Assembly: GCF_001458255.1 (NCBI RefSeq)
Contig: NZ_CYSB01000025.1
Coordinates: 1 to 64,000 of the forward strand
Length of the DNA stretch: 64,000 nt
Direction of reading: 5' to 3'
Source: Thalassovita autumnalis
Lineage (GTDB): Bacteria > Pseudomonadota > Alphaproteobacteria > Rhodobacterales > Rhodobacteraceae
Shown here one piece after another: positions 54,911 through 62,983 of this stretch (position 1 is the first letter of the stretch; every line of letters begins with the position of its first letter). Below the pieces are notes generated by a model that worked only from the letters and a program-made list of their open reading frames with translations, was not told where the DNA came from and made no database searches. A program made the translations under genes and the position numbers.

Positions 54911-55405
54911 TCAGGCCGTCATGCGAATGGTGGCTGTGGCGCATTCCAGCTCCAGCCCGTCGGCGTAAACCACCTGCGGCTCATCAAAGTAGAGCCGGAA
55001 CACCATGTGCCGCGCTTTGGGCTGCAGGCGCAGATATTCACCGTCGATCAGGCTCTTGGCCTCGATCAGTTTCTGGGGCTCGCCATAAAGGGCCTTGGCG
55101 CGCCAATCCCGGATCAAAAGTTTCTGATGGGAGGGCAGGACGGTGTCCATACCTGGGCGATCATGCCCCAGCGATCCTGCACGTACGCGCACGGTTTCGC
55201 ACATCTGGTAGCCGTGTTCGACGCCTTTCAGCATCGCCACACCGCTGCTTCGGGTGATGATCTTGTCTCCTGGAGCCAAGACTTCGACCGGCAATGCGCC
55301 GTCCAAAGTCAGGATTTGAGTCCCTGGCAATATGCCAAAGATAGACTCCGATTGGGCCTTAGTGGCGATCCCGCCACGCCGCGCCCCGACCGTTTTCGGT
55401 TTCAT
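54911..55405 (-). CDS. Hint-domain-like protein without the catalytic cysteine
   Basis: 164-residue protein with a Hint (Hedgehog/intein) beta-fold: FGILPGTQILTLDGALPVEV, LAPGDKIITRSSGVAML, then DTVLPSHQKLLIRDWRAKAL, where the PSHQ histidine matches the block B-like motif, and a closing VYADGLELECATATI. Splicing and Hedgehog-type Hint domains begin with cysteine or serine; here the matching position is glycine (GILPGT), so self-cleavage is not expected. It has no signal peptide or attached domain. Roseobacters carry many such proteins, often of unknown role. Its neighbour is tRNA-Leu on the other strand. Confidence 0.75.
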   Translation of the reverse strand: MKPKTVGARRGGIATKAQSESIFGILPGTQILTLDGALPVEVLAPGDKIITRSSGVAMLKGVEHGYQMCETVRVRAGSLGHDRPGMDTVLPSHQKLLIRDWRAKALYGEPQKLIEAKSLIDGEYLRLQPKARHMVFRLYFDEPQVVYADGLELECATATIRMTA

Positions 55406-55574
55406 GGGCTATGTCCTACTGCTCTGCCTGTATTTTTTATACAAGCAGCTTACTGTGGATAACGTCCCTTGTCTTCTGTTTTTTAGTAAAAATTTCCTCT
55501 CGCATCTTCTGAAACTGTTTGCTATCTAGCGGCTCTGCGAAGCAAGCTGTGATCGCTTGTTTCATTGACCGGAT

Positions 55575-55659
55575 GCGGGTGTGGCGGAATTGGTAGACGC
55601 ACCAGATTTAGGTTCTGGCGCCGCAAGGCGTGGGGGTTCAAGTCCCTTCACCCGCACCA
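55575..55659 (+). tRNA. tRNA-Leu (anticodon UAG)
   Basis: 85-base tRNA with CCA encoded. Acceptor GCGGGTG pairs with CACCCGC; anticodon stem CCAGA/TCTGG holds the loop TTTAGGT, giving anticodon TAG at 55609-55611, which reads CUA and related leucine codons. The long variable arm (CGCCGCAAGGCG) and TTCAAGT T-loop confirm leucine type. Confidence 0.97.
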
Positions 55660-56189
55660 TTTTTTCCGACTTTTAGCAGTTTTCAGACCGCCCCTGGGCG
55701 CGGTTTATGCCGGGTTGATTCGTCACGCATGACCCTACAGCTGGCTCTTCTTGGCCAGTATGTCGTGACCGGTGCGCGCCGCCCGTGTCCGGGTGATGAG
55801 CTCACCATCAAGATACAACCCAAGGGTTCCAATAAGTTGGCCGTATTGGCATGTCCATTAAGGCGCACTCTGCGAGTTTTATTTGTCTGGTGCTGTATGC
55901 CATTTGCGCGTTCGGTGCGCTGGTCAGACCCTCATGCCGCTGACCGGCGCAGTAGCGACCCGCGTCTCTGCGGGCGGTCATGCCTTTACCGATGAAAATG
56001 AGCCGTTTGAGGCGCAGGTTGGCTTTGTTGGGGTGCAAGCTCTAAACTAATACCCTGAGTGCCAGCCCACCACGCTGTCTGCTTTGACAGGACGCCCGGG
56101 TGTTGTGAACGTGCACGCGGTTGCGCGCGGCATTCTCCCCAAAGCCTAAGCTGTTCAGCTGTCGAAAAACTTATCGCCAATTCAATAGC
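55660..56189. other. degraded region between tRNA-Leu and the ATP-grasp fusion gene
   Basis: 530 bases without an intact gene. Besides the fragment at 55851-56050 I see only short frames without family features. The tract sits directly 3' of a tRNA gene, a common site of island insertion and decay. I did not find a second copy of the tRNA 3' end within the window that would mark an attachment site. Confidence 0.45.
55851..56050 (+). pseudogene. possible broken small secreted-protein gene
   Basis: An ATG at 55851 opens a signal-peptide-like start (MSIKAHSASFICLVLYAICA), but that frame stops after 30 codons. In another frame the following DNA reads smoothly as LMPLTGAVATRVSAGGHAFT and DENEPFEAQVGFVGVQALN to a stop at 56050. 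This suggests one short gene broken by a frameshift. The protein is not recognised. Confidence 0.3.
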
Positions 56190-59100
56190 ATGGATTGTGC
56201 TTTGCGGCGTCTAGGTTGTAGCGTCCACGGCATGAGACCAGATCAATTTGCAAACATTTTTTTGAGTGCGGCCAAACGCAGGGGCATCCCCTGCAATGAG
56301 GTCGAAGTGTTGGGCGAACCACGCGCCAAGGCGCATTGGACGCGGATTGACCATCCCAATGGCCCATTTTTGCGCCGCAAGGGCGTGTTCCAGTTTGTAT
56401 CGCGATTGCGCCCCAGACGTGCAGGGCGCCGCCTCAATCAGGGGGCGGAGGCGATCTGTTCCAGCCGCGGCGCATTGCGTGCGGTTCTGATGGGGCAGGG
56501 CCTGCCGGTCTGGTCGGCCTGTCTTGCGGATGCGGCGCAGATTGACGATGCCCTGCAAACGGTCTGCGACCCATCCGATAATGCGCCCGGCTTCGTGCGG
56601 TTGATGGCGGATGGGGCAAACGGGCTGACCGGGGACGTCAGGAACGCTCAGATCTATGATGCCGAGGCAGTGGATGCGTTGCGTGCCGCCGCGCTGGAGA
56701 TGATTGAGCAAAGCGAAGTGGTCTCATTGGAACCACTCCACCCGGGGCAGCATATCTATGTGTATCTGGTTGGCGGTATTGTGCAGGCGACGCAGCGCCG
56801 CGCGCCGCCCAGCGTGACCGGTGATGGTGTCCAAACGATTTATCAGTTGATTTCAGCGCGCAACAGCGCGGAAGACACCGCTGACGCCCTGAGCCTTCGC
56901 CCGGCGCTGATGCGGGCGCTTGATCGCCAGGGGCTGAAACTGACGGATCGACCGGAGGCGGGCCAGCGGGTTCAACTCGGGCAGATACAGGATGGTGCGT
57001 CAGGCTATGAGGTGGGTGCGCTGAGTGACCCGCTGGACCGGCAACATGACGGCGCACTTGCCCAGCTTGCCAAGGCCGCACTCACCGCCGTTGGGGGAAT
57101 GCCTTACGGTGCGGTTGAACTGTTCGCGCCCAAGGGGGCATGCCTGCAATCTGGCGCTGACGTTGTGCTGCGCAATGTCATCCCCTACGCGGATCCGGCC
57201 CCGTTTTGCGCGGCGGATGCTGACACGGCCGAAAAAATCAGCGACGCATTGCTGGCGATGCTGGGCAGCGACGAGGTGTGGCAGATGACACCCTTGCCAA
57301 ACTATGCGCCCTCGGCTTTGGACGATGCAGATCCGGACCTGCGCGGGATCGACCCCGAAGCACGCGCAATGGCGCGGGAACTGGCGATGGCGCACATTCC
57401 CTATCAGGTTGCGACCTACGCGCCTGAACCGGACAGTGAGCCGATCAATTCCGTAACATTTCAACTCGCTGGGCACGAGTATTCCGTCGCAAACGGTGCG
57501 ATCCGCATCATGTTAGGGGATGGTGCGCGCGGGCACATCAATGGCCCAGCGGTTCCGCTGACTTCTGACAAATCTGCTACCAAGGCGCTTCTCAAACAGC
57601 AGGGTCTCAATGCACCGGAAGGGCGCACATTCCAGCGCTCTGAGATGGGGGGCGCCATGGCTTATGCGCAAGACCACTTCCTCGCGCAGGGCATCCCGGT
57701 CTGTATCAAGCCGGCGGCGGGGCATGGCGGTATCCTCGTGTTTACAAAATGCGCGACAGAGGCGCAGGTCACCCATGCGCTGGAGGCGGTGTTCAGGCGC
57801 TTTCGTGAGGCCATCGTGGAGCAGACAGTCTCCGGTGAGGATGTGCGCTTTATCTATGTCGAGCCGAATATTGTCGGCACCCTGCAAAGCGTTCGGGCCG
57901 ATGTCACAGGCGATGGGTGCAGCACCATTTTGCAACTGCTCAAGGCCTTTAATGACCAGATCCCTAGCACCGGTCGCTTGCGCAACGTCGCATGTGGGGC
58001 TGATTTGGTACACCATCTGTTTTCGCAGTCTCTGCAGCTGGAGAGCGTGCCAGCGGTTGGGCAGCAGGTTTCCCTGTCGCCGATTAACTATTTTACAACC
58101 TATCTGGATGGCACAGATAGCAGCGGCGATATCCACCCCGAATACTATGAACTCGCCAAATCTGTTTTTGCGGCCATCCCAGGGCTGCGTATAGGGGCAA
58201 TGGACACGATCATCGGCGATCGGACCCAACCCGCGACAGGCGACAACTGGCATGTGCTGGAGATCAACAGCTCCCCCGGTATCACCACATATACGCAGCG
58301 TGGCACAGCTGACGCCCCGCAACCCTACGCCAAGGCTGTGATCGATCTGTTGCGGCGCAAAGGCGACGAGATTCAGAAAGCAGCCTCTGAACATGCCTTT
58401 GAAAAAGAGGTCACTCACTCAGACGAGGTTTTGGCGGAGCAGATTGATGCCTCGCTGGCAGCGCTTGAAACCATGCCCGCGGAATTTCTGGCCGAAACCC
58501 AGATGGACGCGCTGGTTGCGCTGGTAGAACAGGCAAAAGCGCACAGCCCGTTTTATCGCGATCACTTGAAGGATGTGTTCGTCAACGGCGCGTTTTCACC
58601 TGACGCCTGGCTGTCGCTGCCCATTTTGCAACGGCGCGACGTCCGCCTTCTGGGCGATAGGATGCACTGCGACACAACACCTGAAGGAGGGGAGGTTTCC
58701 ACCGTCTCGACCTCGGGGTCATCAGGCTCACCTTTGACGGTGCGTTGGAACCGGATGGCAACGCTGGCAACACGCTCCGTCACGCAGCGTATGTATCGCT
58801 GGCACGGGTTTGACATGGCAGGCAGCTATGCAGGGATCCGCAGCTACGGCGAGAAGGGGGCAGCATTTCCGGGGATGCGACGTCAGCGCAGCTGGAACAC
58901 CTTCAATCCCGATGCCCCCTTCTATTCGCTCTCGGTTGATACACCGATGGCGCAACAGCTGGACTGGCTGGGCATGATCCGGCCCGATTACCTCAACACC
59001 TATCCGTCTGTTGTGGCCGAACTTGCCCGGCTGGGGTTGCGCAACAATGAAAAGCTGCGCTTCGATTATGTGCTGACTGCGGGCGAAGTGGTCACGCCGG

Positions 59101-59732
59101 AGATCCGCGCCCTCTGTCAGGAGGCGTTTGGCGCTCGGATCCTCGACAGCTACGGCTGTCAGGAATTTGGCAAGATCGCCGTCCAATGTGAACATGAGAA
59201 GGGCCGCCTGCATATCTGCACCTCCAACGTTTTGGTGGAGGTGCTGGATGAAAATAACCAGCAGGTTCTGCCGGGCCAGAGCGGCCGCGTGGTCCTGACC
59301 AGCCTCTACAATTATGCGATGCCCTTTATCAGGTATGAGATCGGCGATTATGTGACACTCGCCGATAGCCCCTGTCCCTGCGGCCGTTCGGGGCCCACGA
59401 TCGAACAGGTGCATGGGCGCCGCAGGAATATGATCGTTTTACCAAACGGGGATCGGCGCTGGATTGCGGGGCGCACCCTGTCAGACCTCGCCAAGATCCT
59501 TGGTGCCAGCAATTTGAGGCTGGTACAGACGCATCCTAATCGGATTGAGGTCGAGTACGAAGCAACCGCAACCCCGCCGCCGGGGATTGACCAGCGCCTG
59601 ACGGATGTTCTCAGGGCGTCCGTTCACCCGCTTTTGTCTGCAACGTCAGTTGCGGTGGCTCAACTGCAGCGCAGCGCATCGGGCAAATTTGAGGATGTCG
59701 TTGGGCTGGAAGCTGACTGGTTGCAAAAATAA
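56190..59732 (+). CDS. fusion of two ATP-grasp modules with a PaaK-type adenylate-forming domain
   Basis: 1180-residue protein. Residues ~15-400: an ATP-grasp module resembling cyanophycin synthetase (LEPLHPGQHIYVYLVGG, ATQRRAPPSVTGDGVQTI), but with an Arg where the ATP-binding Lys is expected (CSSRGALRAVL) and no Glu-x-Asn metal motif (VVLRNVIPYADP). Residues ~430-720: a second module with all key parts (SDKSATKALLKQQGL, CIKPAAGHGG, VSGEDVRFIYV, VLEINSSPGITTY). Residues ~750-1180: PaaK/CapK-type adenylating domain (STSGSSGSPLTVRW, LTAGEVVTPEI, DSYGCQEFGKIA, FIRYEIGDYVTL, PCPCGRSGPTIEQVHGRR). It probably links a carboxylic acid to an amine in two activation steps; the product is unknown. The start may be ATG 56190 or 56232; the frame is open from 56121. 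No clear ribosome-binding site. Confidence 0.8.
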   Translation: MDCALRRLGCSVHGMRPDQFANIFLSAAKRRGIPCNEVEVLGEPRAKAHWTRIDHPNGPFLRRKGVFQFVSRLRPRRAGRRLNQGAEAICSSRGALRAVLMGQGLPVWSACLADAAQIDDALQTVCDPSDNAPGFVRLMADGANGLTGDVRNAQIYDAEAVDALRAAALEMIEQSEVVSLEPLHPGQHIYVYLVGGIVQATQRRAPPSVTGDGVQTIYQLISARNSAEDTADALSLRPALMRALDRQGLKLTDRPEAGQRVQLGQIQDGASGYEVGALSDPLDRQHDGALAQLAKAALTAVGGMPYGAVELFAPKGACLQSGADVVLRNVIPYADPAPFCAADADTAEKISDALLAMLGSDEVWQMTPLPNYAPSALDDADPDLRGIDPEARAMARELAMAHIPYQVATYAPEPDSEPINSVTFQLAGHEYSVANGAIRIMLGDGARGHINGPAVPLTSDKSATKALLKQQGLNAPEGRTFQRSEMGGAMAYAQDHFLAQGIPVCIKPAAGHGGILVFTKCATEAQVTHALEAVFRRFREAIVEQTVSGEDVRFIYVEPNIVGTLQSVRADVTGDGCSTILQLLKAFNDQIPSTGRLRNVACGADLVHHLFSQSLQLESVPAVGQQVSLSPINYFTTYLDGTDSSGDIHPEYYELAKSVFAAIPGLRIGAMDTIIGDRTQPATGDNWHVLEINSSPGITTYTQRGTADAPQPYAKAVIDLLRRKGDEIQKAASEHAFEKEVTHSDEVLAEQIDASLAALETMPAEFLAETQMDALVALVEQAKAHSPFYRDHLKDVFVNGAFSPDAWLSLPILQRRDVRLLGDRMHCDTTPEGGEVSTVSTSGSSGSPLTVRWNRMATLATRSVTQRMYRWHGFDMAGSYAGIRSYGEKGAAFPGMRRQRSWNTFNPDAPFYSLSVDTPMAQQLDWLGMIRPDYLNTYPSVVAELARLGLRNNEKLRFDYVLTAGEVVTPEIRALCQEAFGARILDSYGCQEFGKIAVQCEHEKGRLHICTSNVLVEVLDENNQQVLPGQSGRVVLTSLYNYAMPFIRYEIGDYVTLADSPCPCGRSGPTIEQVHGRRRNMIVLPNGDRRWIAGRTLSDLAKILGASNLRLVQTHPNRIEVEYEATATPPPGIDQRLTDVLRASVHPLLSATSVAVAQLQRSASGKFEDVVGLEADWLQK

Positions 59733-59830
59733 CGAGTAGATAAAGTTATTGTTAGCCTGTACGTTGTATGAATATATGGGCTCAACGCCCGAAGTTTTAA
59801 GGCACTTCTCTAAGAACGGTTACAAGTTTC

Positions 59831-60604
59831 ATGACAAAGTCAAACTGGCTCATCTTCTCATCCGCGCTGATTGGTTCAACCAGTGTCGCTGGCGCTGTTC
59901 AGGCACAAGACATGGTCAGCAGCTATGTCGATTTCGGTGTGGGTAGCTACCGTGATGTCGACTATAGCTACGTGATCGGTTCGGCACGTGTGCGGACCGA
60001 CTCGCCGTTTTCTTTCCAGATTGACGCCATGGCAGGTGCGATGGACGGCGATTTTGCTGGCGGCCTGACCACCCACGGCATCTGGGAACTGGATGACAAC
60101 TGGCAGGTTGGTGCTTTCGCAACCGCCATGAAATCCGAATCCGGCGGCGGGTCAACGGCCAAGCAGATCGGTCTGGAAGGGGTGTATTCCTCTGGTTCTT
60201 ATGAAGTCCTGGGCTACTTTGGGCAGCAGTATGATTTCCAAGAGGGAACCTTCGGTGGCATCGCGATCACGGCATTTCCGTTTGAAGACCTGAGTGTCGG
60301 CATCGAACATAGTTTCGATAGCGTGACAGACGGCACGACCAGCCTGTCCTTGGAAAAACGATTTGGCTCCGCCAGCAACAGCTACTCGCTTTACACCAAT
60401 GCCGGCTATGTCCACGACACTGAGAAGTGGAGCGTCGAAGCTGGTTTCCGCATCTATTTCGGCAATTCGTCGCGCCGGGATTTCGTCAGCCGCGGATTTT
60501 CCGGCTCTGCCGTGTCGCCACGGATGATGCCGAACCAGTTCCGCAACTTCATGCAGGCTGCAGCCAAACAGACGCAGGTCTACAACGATACCGTCGTCGA
60601 ATAA
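59831..60604 (+). CDS. secreted outer-membrane-type beta-barrel protein
   Basis: 257-residue protein with a Sec signal peptide (WLIFSSALIGSTSVAGAVQA cleaved before QD) and alternating beta-strands rich in glycine and aromatics (YVDFGVGSYRDVDYSYVIGS; IGLEGVYSSGSYEVLGYFGQ; WSVEAGFRIYFGNSS). The pattern fits a small porin-like barrel, though the last residues (YNDTVVE) are not the usual C-terminal aromatic and follow a helical tail. No specific family is recognised. It follows the ATP-grasp fusion gene by 98 bases on the same strand and may share its transcript. Confidence 0.72.
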   Translation: MTKSNWLIFSSALIGSTSVAGAVQAQDMVSSYVDFGVGSYRDVDYSYVIGSARVRTDSPFSFQIDAMAGAMDGDFAGGLTTHGIWELDDNWQVGAFATAMKSESGGGSTAKQIGLEGVYSSGSYEVLGYFGQQYDFQEGTFGGIAITAFPFEDLSVGIEHSFDSVTDGTTSLSLEKRFGSASNSYSLYTNAGYVHDTEKWSVEAGFRIYFGNSSRRDFVSRGFSGSAVSPRMMPNQFRNFMQAAAKQTQVYNDTVVE

Positions 60605-60633
60605 GGCACACCTTTCAGGGTGCCCTAAGTTCT

Positions 60634-60678
60634 AGGGTCTGCCGGTCCGGTACTCACGGACCTGCAGACCTTTTTGTT
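60634..60678 (+). terminator. intrinsic terminator after the outer-membrane protein gene
   Basis: GGTCTGC and GCAGACC with an inner CGGTCCG/CGGACC stem, followed by TTTTTGTTTTT. Confidence 0.85.
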
Positions 60679-60721
60679 TTTGGGTAATCGCTTGTTAAAC
60701 CGGGACAGAACCTTCTGGGCG

Positions 60722-60781
60722 TTTGTCTTTGTCTTTGTCTTTGTCTTTGTCTTTGTCTTTGTCTTTGTCTTTGTCTTTGTC
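60722..60781. repeat. hexanucleotide microsatellite, ten TTTGTC units
   Basis: Ten perfect tandem copies of TTTGTC in intergenic DNA, between a terminator on the left and a long hairpin on the right, downstream of both flanking genes. The reverse strand reads as alternating Arg-Gln codons in a short frame that I do not consider a gene. Confidence 0.95.
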
Positions 60782-60796
60782 TGCCGTGCTGCTTGA

Positions 60797-60837
60797 GCAC
60801 CCCCGGCCTGGACAGGGTACCTGTCAGACCGGGGTGC
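60797..60837. repeat. long imperfect stem-loop
   Basis: GCACCCC at 60797-60803 pairs with GGGGTGC at 60831-60837, and inside it GACAGG-gta-CCTGTC. No T run adjoins on either strand. It lies at the 3' side of the demethylase gene and may protect or process its mRNA end. Confidence 0.6.
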
Positions 60838-60863
60838 GCGTTCAATGGTGGCTGCGTTCGCTG

Positions 60864-62909
60864 CTAGATGTCCTTCATCAGCCGCAGCGCGTCATAGATG
60901 GCGGCATGGGTGTTGCGCGCGCTGACCGCATCGCCGATGCGAAACAGCTGGAAGCGCCCCTCGGGATTGCGCGTCACATTTTGCGGCTGCCCGTCAATCA
61001 GCGCGTCATAGTCCACCGCGCCCAAATTTGAAGACAGCGGTTTCAGATCAAAATAGAGATCATCCATCGGCAGGGTGCCATAGTTCACCACCACCTGATC
61101 GTAGTGGAGTTCGGACAGGTGATCGGAATAATCCGTGCCGATCACCGCTTTCAGCATGTTGCCCGCACGTTCGACCGCTTTCAGGCGACGGGTGACGGTG
61201 AAGGTGACATCCTTGTCCTGCAGGGCACGCATGTAGGGCACCAGGTTCATCCCCATGATATCGGGGGCAAAGGTGCGGTCGGGGGTCATCACCTCAACCT
61301 TGGCGCCAGCCTGCGCGGCGATCTCGGCCGCCATCAGCCCGGCGTGGTCGCCGCTTTCGTCATAGATCAGCACGTTCTGGCCGGGCTTCACATCGCCCGC
61401 AATCAGATCCCAGGAGGTGACAACCAGATCCTGCTCCTTGCCGCTTTCAAACAGTTCCACATTTGGCAGGCCACCGGTGGCCACGATCACCACGTCAGGC
61501 TCCAGCGTGGTGACATCTTCTGCTTCCGCCCAGGTGTTGAAATGAAACGCCACATCACGCGCCGCACATTGGGCCATGCGCCAATCAATGATGCTGATCA
61601 TCTCACGCCGGCGTTCGGACTGCGCGGTCAGCCGCACCTGCCCACCGGGATCGGGCTGGGCCTCCAGCACGGTGACGTCATGGCCACGTTCCGCCGCCAC
61701 CCGCGCAGCCTCCAGCCCGGCGGGGCCAGCGCCGACAATCACCACTTTCTTTGCGACCGTCGCAGGGGCGATTTCATGCGGCATCTCCAGCTCGCGCCCA
61801 GTGGCGGGGTTATGGATGCAGAGCGCCTCGCCCGCCTGATAAATGCGGTCAAGACAATAGGTTGCGCCAACACAGGGGCGAATGTCATCCTCGCGCCCCT
61901 CGACGATTTTGCGCACGATATGGGGATCGGCCATATGCGCCCGCGTCATGCCCACCATGTCCAACAGGCCTGACGCAATCGCATGGCGCGCGGTGGCCAC
62001 ATCGGGGATTTTGGCGGCGTGGAAGGTCGGCATGCCGGTGGCTTTCTTCACCTCACCGGCAAAATCCAAGTGTGGCGCGTTTTTCATGCCCTGCACCGGG
62101 ATCACATCTGTCATCGCCGGATCGGTGTGGATCCGGCCGCGGATGACGTTCAGGAAATCGACCTGTCCCGTGTCGCACAGCCGTTTGGAAATCTCGATCC
62201 CCTCGGCAGCTGTAATACCGCCCGCCTCAGCCTCATCCGCCGTATAGCGCGCCCCGATGATGAAATCATCGCCTACGCGCTGGCGCATCGCGTCAATCAC
62301 CGCGAGCGGCAGGGCCATCCGGCTTTCCAGGGTTTGGCCGCCGTAGGGACCCTCCAGATCATTGGTCAGCGGGGACCAGAACTGATCCAGCAGATGGCCG
62401 TAGATCTGCACCTCAATCCCGTCCATACCGCCGGCCTGCATCCGTTCCGCTGCATCGGCGAAGTCGCTGATAATGCGTGCAATATCCCAATCTTCGGCCA
62501 GTTTGGGGAAGGCCCGATGCGCCGGTTCGCGGTGTTTTGAGGATGAGACCGAAGGCAGCCAGTTGCCCTTATTCCAGCCGGTGCGCCGCCCCAGATGGGT
62601 CAGCTGGATCATCACTGCGGTGCCATGTTCATGACAGGCATCGGTCAGGCGCTGGATGTGGGGCACCACCTCATCCTTATAGGCGAGGATGTTGTTGAAC
62701 ACCGGCGGGCTGTCGCGGCTGACCGCGGCGGAGCCTGCCGTCATCGCCAGCGCCACGCCCGCCTTGGCGCGTTCGGCGTGATAGGCCGCGTAGCGCGCTT
62801 TCGGCATACCGTCCTCGGGGTAGGCGGGTTCATGCGCAGTCGTCATGATACGGTTGCGCAGGGTCAGGTGCTTCAGCTGGTAGGGTTGCAGCAGCGGGTC
62901 TTTGGACAT
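60864..62909 (-). CDS. TMADH-like NADH:flavin oxidoreductase, probable N-methyl demethylase
   Basis: 681-residue enzyme of the trimethylamine dehydrogenase/2,4-dienoyl-CoA reductase class. N-terminal TIM-barrel FMN domain: LKHLTLRNRIMTTAHEPAYP, MIQLTHLGRRTGW, MDGIEVQIYGHLLDQFWSPL, NDLEGPYGGQTLESRM. Then a cluster-binding segment RPCVGATYCLDRIYQAGEAL ending CIHN, where the usual four-cysteine pattern has Ala at the second position (C-x2-A-x2-C-x11-C, near residues 345-363). C-terminal FAD/NAD domain: KVVIVGAGPAGLEAARVAAE and VVIVATGGLPNV. The adjacent MttB-family gene suggests a methylated-amine or betaine substrate such as N-methylproline; this is inference. Confidence 0.88.
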   Translation of the reverse strand: MSKDPLLQPYQLKHLTLRNRIMTTAHEPAYPEDGMPKARYAAYHAERAKAGVALAMTAGSAAVSRDSPPVFNNILAYKDEVVPHIQRLTDACHEHGTAVMIQLTHLGRRTGWNKGNWLPSVSSSKHREPAHRAFPKLAEDWDIARIISDFADAAERMQAGGMDGIEVQIYGHLLDQFWSPLTNDLEGPYGGQTLESRMALPLAVIDAMRQRVGDDFIIGARYTADEAEAGGITAAEGIEISKRLCDTGQVDFLNVIRGRIHTDPAMTDVIPVQGMKNAPHLDFAGEVKKATGMPTFHAAKIPDVATARHAIASGLLDMVGMTRAHMADPHIVRKIVEGREDDIRPCVGATYCLDRIYQAGEALCIHNPATGRELEMPHEIAPATVAKKVVIVGAGPAGLEAARVAAERGHDVTVLEAQPDPGGQVRLTAQSERRREMISIIDWRMAQCAARDVAFHFNTWAEAEDVTTLEPDVVIVATGGLPNVELFESGKEQDLVVTSWDLIAGDVKPGQNVLIYDESGDHAGLMAAEIAAQAGAKVEVMTPDRTFAPDIMGMNLVPYMRALQDKDVTFTVTRRLKAVERAGNMLKAVIGTDYSDHLSELHYDQVVVNYGTLPMDDLYFDLKPLSSNLGAVDYDALIDGQPQNVTRNPEGRFQLFRIGDAVSARNTHAAIYDALRLMKDI

Positions 62910-62983
62910 GGTCTTCTCTCGGCTGGCTTTATGGGCATGCGGGTTTGGGGCGGCGTCAGATCACCTGTTTCAGGTCACCTCTT

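Noticed and set aside
60654-60845. Minus-strand frame with repeated Arg-Gln codons
   Set aside because: It is just the TTTGTC microsatellite read through; flanks are a terminator and a hairpin.
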